Assembly: GCA_016714685.1 (NCBI GenBank)
Contig: JADKCH010000012.1
Location: 16,654 to 80,653 of the forward strand
Length of the DNA: 64,000 nt
Direction of reading: 5' to 3'
Source of the DNA: Candidatus Geothrix odensensis
GTDB taxonomy: Bacteria; Acidobacteriota; Holophagae; Holophagales; Holophagaceae
In this document: positions 54,559-62,770 of the stretch, piece after piece
Numbering within the stretch: position 1 is the first letter of the stretch
How the letters are laid out: each line of letters starts with the position of its first letter
Translations under genes and position numbers: made by a program
Notes under the pieces: model-generated
The model's input: only the letters and a program-made list of their open reading frames with translations
Database searches by the model: none
Told to the model about the DNA's origin: nothing

Positions 54559-55074
54559 ATGTCCGAGTCCACGCCCGCCCTGAAGCTGCCCATGCCCCTC
54601 CGCCGCCAGAAGGCCCTCAAGGCCGCCTGGAAGCCCCTCCTCGTGCAGTGGCTGGTGCCCGGGGGCGGCTACTGGATGATCGGCGAGAAGGGCCGGGCCA
54701 AGGCCTTCTTCGGCGTGTGGGTGCTCTTCTGCGTGCTCGGCGCGCTCCAGATGCAGTTCGGCGCCGTGGCGGGCGTGAAGGGTGGCATCTTCGTGCCCGT
54801 GCAGGGTTCCTGGCTGCCCACCCTGGGCGCCCTGGGCACCCTGGGCATCGGCCCCCTCTACGGCGCCTTCGCCGCGGCCTTCGGCGGAGCGGGCACCGAA
54901 CCCGTGCGCACCCTCACCCAGGAATACGGTGCCACCTACGTGATGGTCGCCGGCCTGCTGAACTGGCTTTGCTGCTTCGACCTCTGGGACCGCATCACCG
55001 GGCGCTGGATCTTCCGCCTGCCCAAGGATGAGCAGATCCAGAAGGCCCAGGAGCTGCTGCCCAAAAGCGAATAG
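54559..55074 (+). CDS. Multi-pass membrane protein, unknown function
   Basis: The 171-residue protein has a basic N-terminal region with PLLVQWLVPGGGYWMIGEKGRAKAFF, then three to four hydrophobic segments and a C-terminal DLWDRITGRW near the last helix. It resembles the DUF6677-like group only loosely. It converges with prfB; the two TAG stops abut exactly (TAGCTA). Confidence 0.65.
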   Translation: MSESTPALKLPMPLRRQKALKAAWKPLLVQWLVPGGGYWMIGEKGRAKAFFGVWVLFCVLGALQMQFGAVAGVKGGIFVPVQGSWLPTLGALGTLGIGPLYGAFAAAFGGAGTEPVRTLTQEYGATYVMVAGLLNWLCCFDLWDRITGRWIFRLPKDEQIQKAQELLPKSE

Positions 55075-56181
55075 CTAGCCCTCAGTCTTGAGGGACTTCG
55101 CCAGGAGCTGGGTGCGGATGAAGACATCGATGTCGCCGTCCAGCACCTTCTGGGTCTGGCTGGTCTCGGCGCCGGTGCGGTGGTCCTTCACCATCTGGTA
55201 GGGCTGCAGCACGTAGCTCCGGATCTGGCTGCCCCAGGCGACATCGGCCTTGTCGCCGCTGGCGGCGGCCACCTTGTCCAGGAACTTCCGCTGCTCCAAC
55301 TCGTACAACCGGCCCTGCAGGACTTTGAGCGCCGTCGCCCTGTTCTTGATCTGGCTGCGCTCGTTCTGGCAGCTCACCACGATGCCCGTGGGCAGGTGGG
55401 TGAAGCGCACGGCGGACTCGGTTCGGTTCACGTGCTGGCCGCCGGCGCCGCTGGCGCGGAACACATCGATCTTCAGATCCTTGTCCGGGATGTCCACATT
55501 GATCGTGTCGTCCAGCTCAGGGCTGACATACACCGCGGCGAAGCTGGTGTGGCGGCGCTTGGCGGAATCGAAGGGGCTGATGCGGACCAGGCGGTGGACC
55601 CCCGCCTCAGCCCGCAGGTAGCCGTACGAGAAGGGGGCATCCACGATGAAGGTGGCGCCCTTGATGCCCGCCTCCTCCCCATCCTGGTAGTCGATCATCT
55701 CGGTGGCCCAGCCCTTGGACTCGCAGAAGCGCAGATACATGCGCAGGAGCATGGCGGCCCAGTCCTGGCTCTCGGTGCCGCCGGCGCCGGGCGCGATGGC
55801 CACGATGGCGTGGTTGTTATCCAGCTCGCCACTGAGCATCATGCGCAGCTCGGCATCCTCGATGGCCTTGCGGAGATCGGCTTCGACGGCCCCAGTTTCG
55901 GCCAGCATGCCCGGATCCTCCCGGGCCAGTTCCAGGCCGGTCTCCAGGTCCTCGAGCCCAGTGGAGAGGCGCTTGGCGAGGGCAATGTCGTTGGTGATGG
56001 TGCCCCGCTTCTGGAGCAGGGGCTTGGCGGCTTCCGGATCATCCCAGAAGCCGGGGGCCGCGGTCCGCTCCTCGATCTGCTCCAGTTCCAGGGCCTTGCG
56101 CTCGGGATCCAGGTGGGCAACCAGCTGCTGGACGCGGGGTTCCAGCTCATTCTTGGCCCGCACCAGGGTCTCGAAATCCAT
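55075..56181 (-). CDS. prfB: Peptide chain release factor 2
   Basis: The 368-residue protein is RF2: the stop-codon tripeptide SPF lies in VRISPFDSAKRRHTSF, and the catalytic GGQ in ASGAGGQHVNRTESAVR. The reading frame is continuous from MDFETLVRAKNELEPR through LVAHLDPERKALEL. The internal UGA and programmed +1 frameshift found in most bacteria are therefore absent. Confidence 0.95.
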   Translation of the reverse strand: MDFETLVRAKNELEPRVQQLVAHLDPERKALELEQIEERTAAPGFWDDPEAAKPLLQKRGTITNDIALAKRLSTGLEDLETGLELAREDPGMLAETGAVEADLRKAIEDAELRMMLSGELDNNHAIVAIAPGAGGTESQDWAAMLLRMYLRFCESKGWATEMIDYQDGEEAGIKGATFIVDAPFSYGYLRAEAGVHRLVRISPFDSAKRRHTSFAAVYVSPELDDTINVDIPDKDLKIDVFRASGAGGQHVNRTESAVRFTHLPTGIVVSCQNERSQIKNRATALKVLQGRLYELEQRKFLDKVAAASGDKADVAWGSQIRSYVLQPYQMVKDHRTGAETSQTQKVLDGDIDVFIRTQLLAKSLKTEG

Positions 56182-56266
56182 CGTCCGCCTCTCCGGCCCC
56201 GTATCCCGGGGAACCTTTGAGTTTAAGGCAAGAAGCTGCGGGCCGTCCCCACGCTATTCTGGTGGG

Positions 56267-57247
56267 ATGTCTGGATTCATCCCCGTGATCCCCGCCGACC
56301 TGGAGCCCACCATCCGTGGGGTCCTGGCCGGGCATGGAGGCATCCCCCTGGCCTGGGCCCGGTGGGAGCACTTGGAGCCCAAGGGGCGGGTCATCATCGC
56401 CCACGGCTACGGCGAGCACGGCGAGCGTTACCGGCACACGGCCCATTGGCTGCACGGCCTCGGCTGGTCCGTGTCCAGCCTGGATTTCCGGGGCTTCGGG
56501 CGCTCTGGGGGCATCCGGGGCGACGCGGTGGGCGTCCGCGCCTTCGTGGACGACCTCGCCCTCTTCCTCCGCCAGGAGCGCCGCCACGATGCCGAGCGCA
56601 TGGGCGCCACGGCCCGCGTGGTGGACGGTGTGCCCATGCCGCCCCTACCCGTCTGCCCGCAGGTGGTCCTCGGCCACAGCTTCGGCGGGCTCATCGCCCT
56701 GCTCACGCTGCTCTGGCATGCGGACACCCTGGACGGCCTGATCCTCTCCAGCCCCGCCGTGGCGGTCAAATCCAACTCCAGGCTGCTCGTGCTCCTGGCG
56801 CGCCTGCTGCGCTGGTTCATGCCCCACCGCCCGATCCTGCTGCACGGCGACAAGAGCCGGGTCTGCTCCGATCCCGTCCTCGTCCAGCGATACGAGGCCG
56901 ACCCCCTCTGCCACCGCTGGGCCACGGCCGCCTTCGGCGCCGCCCTGGACGAGGGCCGGGCCGAAATCCTGCCCCTGGGCCACGAGCTGGACCGCCCCAT
57001 GCTCCTGCTGGAATCCGGCTCGGACACCGTGGTGGATCCGGATGCCTCGGACACCCTCTGGTCGGCTGTCCGCCCGGGGCTCCTGCAGCGGCACCGGCTG
57101 CCCGGCTTCTACCACGAAGTCTTCCACGACCGGCTCCGGGCCCAGGCTCAGGCCCTGGTCGAGCCCTGGCTCGAATCCCTGCACCGGGCCTGGAACCCAT
57201 CTGCCCGTCCCGCCATGTCTGAAGTGCTGTCTCCGGAGTCCGCATGA
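56267..57247 (+). CDS. Alpha/beta-hydrolase of the monoacylglycerol lipase/serine aminopeptidase S33 group
   Basis: The 326-residue protein has IIAHGYGEHGERYRHTAHWLHGLG, DFRGFGRSGGIRGD, the nucleophile elbow VLGHSFGGLIAL, a late Asp in ESGSDTVVDPDAS and a catalytic His in LPGFYHEVFHD. These match lysophospholipase/monoglyceride lipase-type enzymes. No signal peptide is seen. Its stop overlaps the next gene start (ATGA). Confidence 0.85.
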   Translation: MSGFIPVIPADLEPTIRGVLAGHGGIPLAWARWEHLEPKGRVIIAHGYGEHGERYRHTAHWLHGLGWSVSSLDFRGFGRSGGIRGDAVGVRAFVDDLALFLRQERRHDAERMGATARVVDGVPMPPLPVCPQVVLGHSFGGLIALLTLLWHADTLDGLILSSPAVAVKSNSRLLVLLARLLRWFMPHRPILLHGDKSRVCSDPVLVQRYEADPLCHRWATAAFGAALDEGRAEILPLGHELDRPMLLLESGSDTVVDPDASDTLWSAVRPGLLQRHRLPGFYHEVFHDRLRAQAQALVEPWLESLHRAWNPSARPAMSEVLSPESA

Positions 57248-58177
57248 AGCGCATCCCCATCGTCCTCACCCTGGTCGCCGCCCTGGTCGGCCTGGGCCTG
57301 GGCTGCAAGAAGCCGAAAGTCGTCGACAAGGGCGTCACGGCCACCGAGCTGCTGGCCACCGCCGACAAGCAGATGAAGCTCGGCAACTTCAACGAAGCCC
57401 GCACCACCCTGCGCCACCTGGAGCAGTACCTGCCAGGTTCCGCCGAGTTCCCCAAGGCCAAGCTCATGCTGGGCGATAGTTTCTTCTTCCAGTCCAGCCC
57501 CAGCTACCCCGAGGCCGAGGTCCGAGTACGCCAGCTTCCTGAACTACTTCCCCCGGCACGAGCTGCGGGATTACGCCATGTACCACCGGGCGCTCTGCCA
57601 CTTCTCCTCCATCGAAAGCGCCGAGCGCGACCAGGCGGAGACCCGCAAGGCCCTGGCCGGCTTCCAGCAGCTGCTGGCGGAGTCCCCCGGCAGCCCCTAC
57701 GCCGGCGAGACCCGCGCCAAGATCCTCCAGTGCTGGCGCCGCATCGCCGAGCACGAACTGATCGTCGGCGTGTTCTACGTGAACACCTACTTCTACCCGG
57801 GTGCCGAGCGCCGCCTGAAGAGCCTGCTGGAGACCTATCCCGACTACGTGGACCGGGAGCGGGCCTACTTCTACCTGGGCGAGGCCATGCGCCAGCGGCT
57901 CCTCGCGGACGAGGACTTCGCCCAGTTCAACAAGGACTATGCCGCCAAGCTCGGGAAGGAGGACCTGAAGGACCTCACCAAGGAGCAGATCGAGCAGTAC
58001 GGGAAGGATTTCCGCGTCTTCAGCGAAGCCCTGATCAAGGGCTACCGTGCCGAGGCCAAGAGCTACTACCAGAAGCTGGTGGAGAGCTACCCCGGTTCGG
58101 AGTGGGCCCGGCGCGCCGCCGACCGGCTGGTCACGATGGGCACCAGCGCCGGCGTCAAGGAAGAGCTGGATAGTTGA
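57244..58177 (+). CDS. BamD/YfiO-like outer-membrane lipoprotein with TPR-type repeats, frameshifted
   Basis: The protein starts with a lipoprotein signal (VGLGLGC, Cys21) and continues with tetratricopeptide-like helices (ELLATADKQMKLGNFNEARTTLRHLEQYLPGS). The later frame carries YAMYHRALCHFSSI, GSPYAGETRAKI, FYVNTYFYPGAERRLKSLLETYPDY and a coiled C-terminal part. One extra C at 57522-57523 separates the frames; removing it gives EAEVEYASFLNYFPRHELRDYAMYHRAL, about 310 residues. BamD is part of the beta-barrel assembly complex. Sequence error is the likely cause of the break. Confidence 0.82.
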
Positions 58178-58241
58178 TGCTGTCCGGGGGGAATAACGCC
58201 GTCCGGGGGTTCCCCGCTGCGCGGACACCCCCGGGCCCCCG

Positions 58242-58270
58242 CTGAAGGGCGGGCCAAGCCCGCCCTTCAG
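58242..58270 (+). terminator. Perfect 13-base-pair hairpin after the BamD-like gene
   Basis: CTGAAGGGCGGGC and GCCCGCCCTTCAG pair around a CAA loop. It lies 64 bases past the stop and 44 bases before the next ATG. No T run follows, so it may be a repeat or processing hairpin as much as a terminator. Confidence 0.5.
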
Positions 58271-58314
58271 CCACTACCCCGATTCAGGCCAGAACGATTG
58301 TTCCCGGAGGTCCC

Positions 58315-59308
58315 ATGGAACTGAGCAGCCTCGGCCTCGGCACCTACCTCGGTCCTTCTACGGAGGCCGCTGACGCGGCTTATGCGGAGGCCGCGAGGGC
58401 CTTCTTCGCCGCAGGAGGCAACGTCTTCGACACGGCAGCGAACTACCGCGGCGGCCGGTCGGAGCGGGCCCTGGGCGTGGCGTTCCAGGGCCTGCCCCGG
58501 GAGGGGTTCTTCGTATCCACCAAGGCTGGCTACGTCCCCATGCCCGAGGCCACCGATCCGGACGAGGGCCCCCGCGCCTGGTTCCATCGCGTATTCGAGG
58601 TCCCCGGCATCCTCGCCCCCGAGGATCTGGTGGACGGCTGCCACGCCCTGACGCCGCGCTACCTGGCCCACCAACTGGAGGTGAGCCGCGCTGCGCTGGG
58701 CCTCGACACGATAGACCTGTTCCACCTGCACAACCCTGAGCAGCAGCTGGCCCACCTGGGACCCGACGGGTTCTACGCCATGATCACCCGCGCCTTCGAG
58801 GCTTGCGAAGGCTTCGTGGCGGCCGGGAAGATCCGGGCCTATGGCGTGGCTACCTGGAACGGCTTCCGGGTTCCCCCGGGCCAGGACGGGCACCTGAGCC
58901 TGGCGCGGCTGCTGGGCGCGGCGACATCGGCTGGGGGCGGGAACCACCACTTCCGCTGGATCCAGCTGCCCCTCAACCTCGCCATGCCCGAGGCCTACCT
59001 GGCACCGACTCCAGCGCATGGATGGCAGCGAGATGACTCCCCTGGCCGCGGCGCAGGCCGCCGGGCTGTCCGTACAGACCTCCGCCTCCATCATGCAGGC
59101 GCGGATCCTCCGGCAGCTGCCGGAGGGCTTCGCCGAAGCCCTGGGCCTGCGCACCCCTGCCCAGGCCGCCCTGCAGTTCACCCGCTCCTGCCCCGGTGTC
59201 ACCACGGCCCTCTGCGGCATGGGCCGGGCCTCCCATGTGGCTGAGAATGTGGCGGTCCTGGCCGCCCCGAAGCTCGACCCCGTCGCCCTGGGAAGCCTGT
59301 TCGGATGA
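58315..59308 (+). CDS. Aldo/keto reductase, frameshifted
   Basis: The first frame holds the AKR start (SSLGLGTYLGPST), the catalytic Asp and Tyr in NVFDTAANYRGGRSE, Lys in VSTKAGYVPM, and His in DLFHLHNPEQQ. The second frame from about 59015 carries GLSVQTSASIMQARIL and TRSCPGVTTALCGMGRASHV, the NADPH-binding end. One extra C at 59011-59012 breaks the frame; removing it restores LAPTQRMDGSEMTPLAAAQAAG and about 330 residues. It is translationally coupled to the thiE-like gene by an ATGA overlap. Confidence 0.82.
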
Positions 59309-59859
59309 TCCTCCTCGCCATCACGCCGGGTCTCGGCTTCGACCCCCAGGCCTGGCGCGACGTCCTCACCAGCGGTGTGGATGCCTTCCTCATCCGCGAG
59401 CAGGGTCTGTCGGCACGGGCGCTCCTCGCCGCGGCCCGCTGGTGCCATCAGACGGCCCCGGGCGTGGAGCTCTGGCTGGGAGGACGGCTGGATGTGGCGC
59501 TGGCCGCGGGCTGCGGTCTCCATGCCCCCGAGGCCCATCCCGCCGTGGGCCCGGGCCTGGTGACCCTGTCGTGCCCGCTCCACGATGAGGAGCAGTGGGC
59601 CGCCCGCTGCGCCGCGGACCAGCTGTTGGTCTCCCCCGTCTTCACCAGCCCCGGCAAGGCTGCCCCCTGGGGTCCGGAACGGCTGCATCGTCTTCTCGAT
59701 GGGCTGCCGGAGGCCGGTCCCCGGCTGCTGGCCTTGGGCGGCGTGACCCCGGAGAACGCACCTTCGCTCCGACACCCCCGGCTGGCGGGGATCGCCGCCA
59801 TCCGGCCCTTCTGGAGTGGGAAGCCCGCAGAGGCCGTGGCTCGCTTCCGGGGACTCTGA
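59305..59859 (+). CDS. Thiamine-phosphate synthase-like protein (ThiE/TenI)
   Basis: The 184-residue TIM-barrel protein has ThiE/TenI landmarks: VDAFLIREQGLSARALLAAAR, CGLHAPEAHPAV, SPVFTSPGKAAPWGPERLHRLL and ALGGVTPENA. It is shorter than usual ThiE and lacks some diphosphate-binding residues I would expect, so a TenI-type role is possible. No other thiamine gene or TPP riboswitch is seen. Confidence 0.78.
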   Translation: MILLAITPGLGFDPQAWRDVLTSGVDAFLIREQGLSARALLAAARWCHQTAPGVELWLGGRLDVALAAGCGLHAPEAHPAVGPGLVTLSCPLHDEEQWAARCAADQLLVSPVFTSPGKAAPWGPERLHRLLDGLPEAGPRLLALGGVTPENAPSLRHPRLAGIAAIRPFWSGKPAEAVARFRGL

Positions 59860-59913
59860 GCTCACCGGAGGGGTGCTGGATCCCCACTGTTATCCTGGTG
59901 GGAGGGAGGAGCC

Positions 59914-60174
59914 ATGGACTTGCCAGACCACCTGCATCACCTGGTGAGCGAACTCGGCGATTCCCTGGTGAAGGCCCTGTCCGAGGACGACCACTGCCGG
60001 GAACTCGCCTTTCAGATCCAGGCCAAGGGCTATGGGCTGATGCTCATCCTGGAGGCCTCCCCCATGAGCATCGGTCCCCGCGAAGCCTCTGATCTCGAGA
60101 ACGAGGAAACCCCCCTGCCCTTTTCCGAGGATGACCGGCACCTGATGAAGTCCTTCAAGATCCGGATGGACTGA
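59914..60174 (+). CDS. Small acidic protein, unknown function
   Basis: The 86-residue protein has GGGAGGAG before the ATG and a compact alpha/beta look (LVSELGDSLVKALSEDDHCRELAFQIQAKGYGLMLILEAS). I do not recognise it. It stops two bases before rlmN and is probably cotranscribed with it. Confidence 0.7.
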   Translation: MDLPDHLHHLVSELGDSLVKALSEDDHCRELAFQIQAKGYGLMLILEASPMSIGPREASDLENEETPLPFSEDDRHLMKSFKIRMD

Positions 60175-60176
60175 CC

Positions 60177-61262
60177 ATGTCCGCACCCTGGGACGCCCCG
60201 GCGCCGGAAACCGGATCCGCTGCGCGTCCCAACGCTGCGGGGCTGGGCCGGGCCGAGCTGGGTGCCCTGCTCGCCGGACTGGGCGAGCCCGCCTGGCGGG
60301 GAAAGCAGGTCTTCTCCGGCCTCCTGCGCCAGCGGTGGACGCGATGGGAGCAGTTCACCCACCTCTCCAAGGCCCTCCGGACGCGGCTGGAGGCCGAGGT
60401 GGATCTGGCCTGGCCGGTCCTCGTGCAAAGCCAGCCCTCGGCGGATGGTTCCACCAAGCATGTCTTCGAAATGCGGGACGGCCGCCAGATCGAAGGCGTA
60501 CACATGCCCTACGAAGACCGGGTCACCCTGTGCCTCTCCAGCCAGGTGGGCTGCGCCATGGGGTGCACCTTCTGCGCCACGGGCCAGATGGGCATCATCC
60601 GCAACCTCACCGCGGCCGAGATCGTGGGCCAGGTGGTGGCCATGCTGAACCACCACAGCCATCCGCAGGACCGGCCCGTGAATCTTGTCTTCATGGGCAT
60701 GGGCGAGCCGCTGCACAACTTCGACCACCTCATGGCCGCCTTCGCCACGCTGACCGATCCGGAAGGTCTCGCCATCCCGCCCCGCCGCATCACCGTGTCC
60801 ACCTCGGGCCTGGTGAGCGGCATCGACCGGCTGGGTGCCTTCTCCCGCCGTCCGCGGCTGGCCCTCAGCCTGAACGGCACCACGGACGCGCACCGCTCGG
60901 CCATCATGCCCGTGAACCGCGTCTGGAACCTAGAGGCCCTGGCGGCGGCCCTGGGCCGCTTCCCCCTGCAGTCGGGCGAGCGCGTCACCTTGGAGTACGT
61001 GCTGTTGAAGGGCGTCACCGATGGGATGGAGGACGGCCGACGGCTGGTGGCCTTCGCCCGCCGTTTTCCCGCCAAGGTCAACCTCATCCCCTTCAACCCC
61101 CATGAGGGCTCCGGCTTCGAGCCCCCAGAGGAGGCCCGCATCAGCGCCCTCTGCCGCCTGCTGTCGGACGCGGAGGTTCCCGTCAGCGTCCGCCGCAGCC
61201 GGGGCCAGGATGTGGCCGGTGCCTGTGGCCAGCTGGTGCGACAGCCCAGGCGAGGTTCCTGA
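60177..61262 (+). CDS. rlmN: Dual-specificity 23S rRNA/tRNA adenine-C2 methyltransferase
   Basis: The 361-residue radical-SAM enzyme has the cluster motif CAMGCTFC (Cys126, 130, 133), the FMGMGEPLHNFDH block, SLNGTTDAHRSAIMPVN and a C-terminal catalytic cysteine in VAGACGQL. It methylates C2 of A2503 in 23S rRNA and A37 in some tRNAs. Confidence 0.95.
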   Translation: MSAPWDAPAPETGSAARPNAAGLGRAELGALLAGLGEPAWRGKQVFSGLLRQRWTRWEQFTHLSKALRTRLEAEVDLAWPVLVQSQPSADGSTKHVFEMRDGRQIEGVHMPYEDRVTLCLSSQVGCAMGCTFCATGQMGIIRNLTAAEIVGQVVAMLNHHSHPQDRPVNLVFMGMGEPLHNFDHLMAAFATLTDPEGLAIPPRRITVSTSGLVSGIDRLGAFSRRPRLALSLNGTTDAHRSAIMPVNRVWNLEALAAALGRFPLQSGERVTLEYVLLKGVTDGMEDGRRLVAFARRFPAKVNLIPFNPHEGSGFEPPEEARISALCRLLSDAEVPVSVRRSRGQDVAGACGQLVRQPRRGS

Positions 61263-61296
61263 GCTGACCGGCGGCGGTTTGAGGCATCCTGAATCG

Positions 61297-61887
61297 ATGC
61301 CCGGCCCGCCACTGTCCCTTTTCCGCCTCCTGGACCAGCTCCTGGAGGAGGACGGGACTGTCTCGGTGCGCGAGCTGCTCGATCACGCCGGTGAGCAGAC
61401 CTATGGGCTCGCCCTACTGATCCTGGCGCTGCTGACCTTCATCCCGGGGGTGGCCAACCTCCTCAGTCTCGGCACCCTGGCCCTGGGCTTGCAGCTGTGG
61501 TGGGGGCGCGCCCACCTCTGGCTGCCCGAGCCCCTGCAGCGCTTCGAAATGCAGCGGGGACGGGTCAAGCAGCTGCTGGCCCAAGTGGAGGCGCGAATCG
61601 CCTGGCTGGGGACCCGGACGGCTCCCCGCAAGACGCCGGGGCGACGCACCCTGGGCTTCCTGGTGAGCTGGACCGCGTTTCTGGCCGCCCTTCCGGTGCT
61701 CCTGCCCTTCGCCAATATCCTTCCGGCCATCGGCCTTGTTCTGCTGGGAGCGAGCCTGCTCGAGGAGTGGCCCCTCCTCGCCTGGCTGGGGGCCGGTTTC
61801 AGCCTGATGACCACCATCTACTTCGCCCTCTCCGCGCAGCTGGTGATCGAAGCCACCCGCGCGGCCCTGCGCGCCCTGCTGCCATGA
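61297..61887 (+). CDS. ExoD-family exopolysaccharide-associated membrane protein
   Basis: The 196-residue protein begins with a soluble DGTVSVRELLDHAGEQTYGLALLIL segment, then a FIPGVANLLSLGTLALGLQLWWGR membrane region and two further hydrophobic helices. This is the ExoD pattern. ExoD is named from rhizobial exopolysaccharide mutants; its molecular role is unknown. Its stop overlaps the trmD start. Confidence 0.82.
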   Translation: MPGPPLSLFRLLDQLLEEDGTVSVRELLDHAGEQTYGLALLILALLTFIPGVANLLSLGTLALGLQLWWGRAHLWLPEPLQRFEMQRGRVKQLLAQVEARIAWLGTRTAPRKTPGRRTLGFLVSWTAFLAALPVLLPFANILPAIGLVLLGASLLEEWPLLAWLGAGFSLMTTIYFALSAQLVIEATRAALRALLP

Positions 61888-62675
61888 GGTTCGACGCCCT
61901 CACCCTCTTCCCCGAGTTCTTCGAGGTGGCCCGTCTGGGCATCACCGGCCGCGCCTTCCGGGAGCTGGGCCACGGCCTGCACACCCACAGTTACCGGCTC
62001 TTCGCCGGCAACGCCTTCGGCCACGTGGACGATGCCCCCTTCGGCGGCGGCCCTGGCATGGTGCTGCGGCCCGAAGTGCTGCGCGACACCCTGACCTCCG
62101 TGCCACGCCAGGGTTCGGGCCACGTCATCCACTTCAGCCCCGCCGCCTCGCCTCTCACCCACGCCAAGGTGCTGGAGCTCGCCCGGCTCGATCAGTTGAT
62201 CCTGGTCTGCACCCGCTACGAGGGGCTGGACCAGCGCGCCGTGGAAGCCTGCATCGATGAGGAGTTCAGCATCGGCGAAGCGGTGCTCAGCGGCGGCGAG
62301 CTGCCGGCCCTCTTCCTCATCGACGCCGTCTGCCGCTGGCTGCCCGGGGTGCTGGGGAACGAAGCCTCCGCGGCGCAGGACAGCTTCGCCACGGGCCTGC
62401 TGGACCACCCCCACTACACCCGCCCCGCGGTCTTCGAGGGCCTGGAGGTGCCGGTCGTCCTCCAAGGCGGGGACCATGGCGCCATCCGCCTCTGGCGCCT
62501 CCGTGAGGCCATGGCCCGCACGAAGCGGCTGCGGCCCGACCTGTGGGCGGCCTTCCTGCGGGACCGCCTGGCGGAGCTGGACCGCCCCGCCCAGTGGTGC
62601 GCCTGGCAGGTGGAGCACCCGGGGGATTGGGAGCGGCCGAAGCCCAAGGGGTGGAAGGGGTGGCGCGCATTTTAG
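61884..62675 (+). CDS. trmD: tRNA (guanine-N1)-methyltransferase
   Basis: The 263-residue SPOUT enzyme begins MRFDALTLFPEFFE and has DDAPFGGGPGMVL, CTRYEGLDQRAVE, SIGEAVLSGGELPAL and LGNEASAAQDSF. It methylates G37 next to the anticodon. The ATG overlaps the ExoD-family stop (ATGA). The usual partners rimM and rplS are not adjacent. Confidence 0.95.
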   Translation: MRFDALTLFPEFFEVARLGITGRAFRELGHGLHTHSYRLFAGNAFGHVDDAPFGGGPGMVLRPEVLRDTLTSVPRQGSGHVIHFSPAASPLTHAKVLELARLDQLILVCTRYEGLDQRAVEACIDEEFSIGEAVLSGGELPALFLIDAVCRWLPGVLGNEASAAQDSFATGLLDHPHYTRPAVFEGLEVPVVLQGGDHGAIRLWRLREAMARTKRLRPDLWAAFLRDRLAELDRPAQWCAWQVEHPGDWERPKPKGWKGWRAF

Positions 62676-62770
62676 GTTTCAATCCGGTCTGAACCGCAGG
62701 ACCTACACCACGGGGGACCCGGTTCGTATGCCATGACCTGAGCGGGCATCACCCGACCATAGGATGCTTC

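Noticed and set aside
56080..56181. Programmed frameshift in prfB
   Set aside because: The frame is continuous from the ATG and no in-frame or near-frame UGA motif lies at the usual position.
59250..59330. TPP riboswitch upstream of the thiE-like gene
   Set aside because: The thiE-like start overlaps the upstream gene stop, leaving no leader, and no thi-box-like sequence is seen nearby.
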